In this document: in pieces, positions 4,421 to 5,905 of the stretch | Position numbering within the stretch: position 1 is the stretch's first letter | How the letters are laid out: each line of letters starts with the position of its first letter | Assembly (NCBI GenBank): GCA_031278835.1 | Contig: JAITJP010000426.1 | Location: forward strand, 1-5,905 | Origin: Deltaproteobacteria bacterium | GTDB lineage: Bacteria > Desulfobacterota > Desulfarculia > Adiutricales > Adiutricaceae | DNA length: 5,905 nucleotides | Direction: 5' to 3' | Program-made: the position numbers and the translations under genes | Notes under the pieces: generated by a model | The model's database searches: none | What the model saw: the letters and a program-made list of their open reading frames with translations, nothing else | What the model was told of the DNA's origin: nothing

Positions 4421-5905
4421 TTACATTCCTTTAAGCCTGGTTCTTTTCGCCGCTTCCCAGTTACCCTGGCTTCCCCCTTGAGGAACCAAGTAACTACGGT
4501 TTTGCATTTTTTTGAAAAGCCTATTTTCCATGGTGGTCAGCTGAAACTCGACTGGCTGATCATCCGATCCCAAAAAATTCTCCGGCCAGGGTTCAAGGGC
4601 ATACTGAACCGGCTCAATATCTTCATACTCATCTTCGCCCCCGTCATAGCCGCTCTCTTCATAATAGTCCTCATCATAGACTTGATCTTGATAAGGATCC
4701 TCGACATAAGTTTCCCCATGACCAGAATCGTCGGCGTATGGTCCGTTGCCACTTTCCCTGTTTTCGGCCACTATCTCTCCGGCCATCTCCTCCGGGCCCT
4801 CGGCCATGAAGGTTTCTTCCCCAATTTCGCCACTTAAAGCCAGCTCGTTTTCTTCGAATTCCTCGTCCTCAACCACCTGATCCAATAAAACCAAGGGTTC
4901 CTCGTCATCCTCATAACTCGTGGAAAGGGTCATCCCCGGCTCCATGACACCGGTGCTTTCAAAATCCTCGACTTGACTGACTATAGCCCCAGCCTGAGTT
5001 GGCCAACTCTCCTCAGACACCAAAGGTATTTGAGCTCCGCCAACCATTCGCGACTCCGAATCCTCAGCCAAACCCTTAACCTGGCTTATTTCCTCCGCGG
5101 GCGGCGCCTCGACAAATTCACTTTGCCCAGCCAAAGTAGCCGCGGGTTCCAAGAATTCACCTTGGCCAATTAAGCCCTCCGACGCGCCGCCATTGGTTTC
5201 CGGCGCCTCGGAAACTTCATAACCTTGGTTCACCACGGTATCTGACTCTTTGGCATCACCCGCCACCTCAGTTCCCTCGGAAGTCAGGTCAAAATACTTG
5301 GGATCAAAATTTTGGTATTTTTTAGCCATTCTTTTCAGAATGTCTTCTTTGATCGACCTACCCTTGGCCTCCACAGATTCCTCAGCCGCTTCGACCTTCG
5401 TTTCACTTGAAACCGAAGAACTGTCCACAGGCTTAGGTTTAGCTGAAAGGGAGTTAACAAAACTCTCAAAGCTAGCGGGCTTTTTGACCCCTTGAGTTTT
5501 AATTAACCCACCACTCTTACTATCCAAAGCCACCATCTTAGAAGAACCCTCAGCCACTTCAGGGGCCTTCCAAAGCCTTCCAGCCCCCTCAACGGTTCCC
5601 AGGCCCAGGCCTTGGGCAGACGTAGTAGGTGTTTTAAATTCACTCTGAGTTTCGCTGGGCGGGTCCAATGTCACGGTTTCTTCCTTTGAATCACCTAAAA
5701 TATCTTGGCTTTTGGCCTCGACATTCTCCACGCCCTTAACTTCTTGACTGGCTACCACGGGGGCTTCAGCTTCACCCTGCTCTTGGCTAAAAACGGCTTG
5801 GTCTAAGACTTCTTCCGTTGCCTCGCTTAAAATTTCCGTGGTTTCTAACTCGGCGCTAACCGGGCTATCCATGGGCTCAATGGCCTCAAAATCTTGGCTC
5901 ACCAA
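4421..5905 (-). CDS. Long acidic, cysteine-free, probably disordered protein; 5' end cut by window edge
   Basis: The frame is open from the right edge to the TGA-side stop at 4421 and gives 494 visible residues. The TTG at 5905 is only the window edge, so the true N-terminus is probably beyond it. I recognise no family. The composition is rich in Glu, Asp, Ser, Val and Ala, with no Cys, one His and no membrane segment. Visible features are a basic island (KEDILKRMAKKYQNFDPKYF, about 187-205), an imperfect repeat GQGEFLEPA (247-255) and GQSEFVEAP (260-268), a very acidic stretch at 331-355, and a Tyr/Asp/Glu-rich stretch at about 390-435. The last 34 residues (461-494) are basic, with 8 Lys or Arg and one Glu. 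The codon choice matches the neighbouring genes and there is a strong terminator after it, so it is a real gene. A linker or scaffold region of a larger envelope or regulatory protein is one guess, without evidence. Confidence 0.8.
   Translation of the reverse strand: MVSQDFEAIEPMDSPVSAELETTEILSEATEEVLDQAVFSQEQGEAEAPVVASQEVKGVENVEAKSQDILGDSKEETVTLDPPSETQSEFKTPTTSAQGLGLGTVEGAGRLWKAPEVAEGSSKMVALDSKSGGLIKTQGVKKPASFESFVNSLSAKPKPVDSSSVSSETKVEAAEESVEAKGRSIKEDILKRMAKKYQNFDPKYFDLTSEGTEVAGDAKESDTVVNQGYEVSEAPETNGGASEGLIGQGEFLEPAATLAGQSEFVEAPPAEEISQVKGLAEDSESRMVGGAQIPLVSEESWPTQAGAIVSQVEDFESTGVMEPGMTLSTSYEDDEEPLVLLDQVVEDEEFEENELALSGEIGEETFMAEGPEEMAGEIVAENRESGNGPYADDSGHGETYVEDPYQDQVYDEDYYEESGYDGGEDEYEDIEPVQYALEPWPENFLGSDDQPVEFQLTTMENRLFKKMQNRSYLVPQGGSQGNWEAAKRTRLKGM

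Noticed and set aside
4478..5495. Several plus-strand open frames, one with a hydrophobic stretch that resembles a membrane segment
   Set aside because: They are antisense to the acidic-protein gene. The hydrophobic look is the complement of Asp, Glu and Tyr codons in the minus frame (about 4600-4720).

Overview
The window is a 5.9 kb piece of a bacterial chromosome of moderate G+C content. It has three clear coding blocks and a long, AT-rich, nearly gene-free interval. Lineage cannot be fixed from the sequence. MtaB, radical SAM/SPASM proteins, rho-independent termination and long acidic low-complexity proteins fit a Gram-negative anaerobe, possibly Desulfobacterota-like. That assignment is inference only.

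Layout. (1) At the left edge, on the minus strand, lies the N-terminal 177 codons of an IS1595-family (ISXO2-like) transposase. It has an intact zinc ribbon and the first catalytic Asp, and it runs off the window with no stop. (2) From about 600 to 1915 there is no convincing gene. This 1.3 kb holds a 39-bp-period direct repeat, several inverted repeats, and minus-strand stretches that look like decayed coding sequence. It ends in a very AT-rich leader with a strong hairpin before mtaB. (3) Next comes a plus-strand pair whose genes overlap by 4 nt: mtaB, the tRNA t6A37 methylthiotransferase, and a second radical SAM protein with a SPASM-like C-terminal cysteine set and unknown substrate. (4) A convergent minus-strand gene encodes a long, acidic, cysteine-free, probably disordered protein. 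It runs off the right edge and is followed by a textbook rho-independent terminator.

How the parts fit. The TTGA overlap and the Shine-Dalgarno sequence inside the end of mtaB imply that the two radical SAM genes are co-transcribed and translationally coupled. Both need S-adenosylmethionine and Fe-S clusters, but nothing in the sequence shows that they share a substrate. The transposon fragment and the decayed-looking interval next to it suggest a region that has taken insertions and lost genes. I found no CRISPR array, rRNA, convincing tRNA or defence system. The least explained items are the SPASM protein, the acidic protein and the structured DNA between 1575 and 1791.
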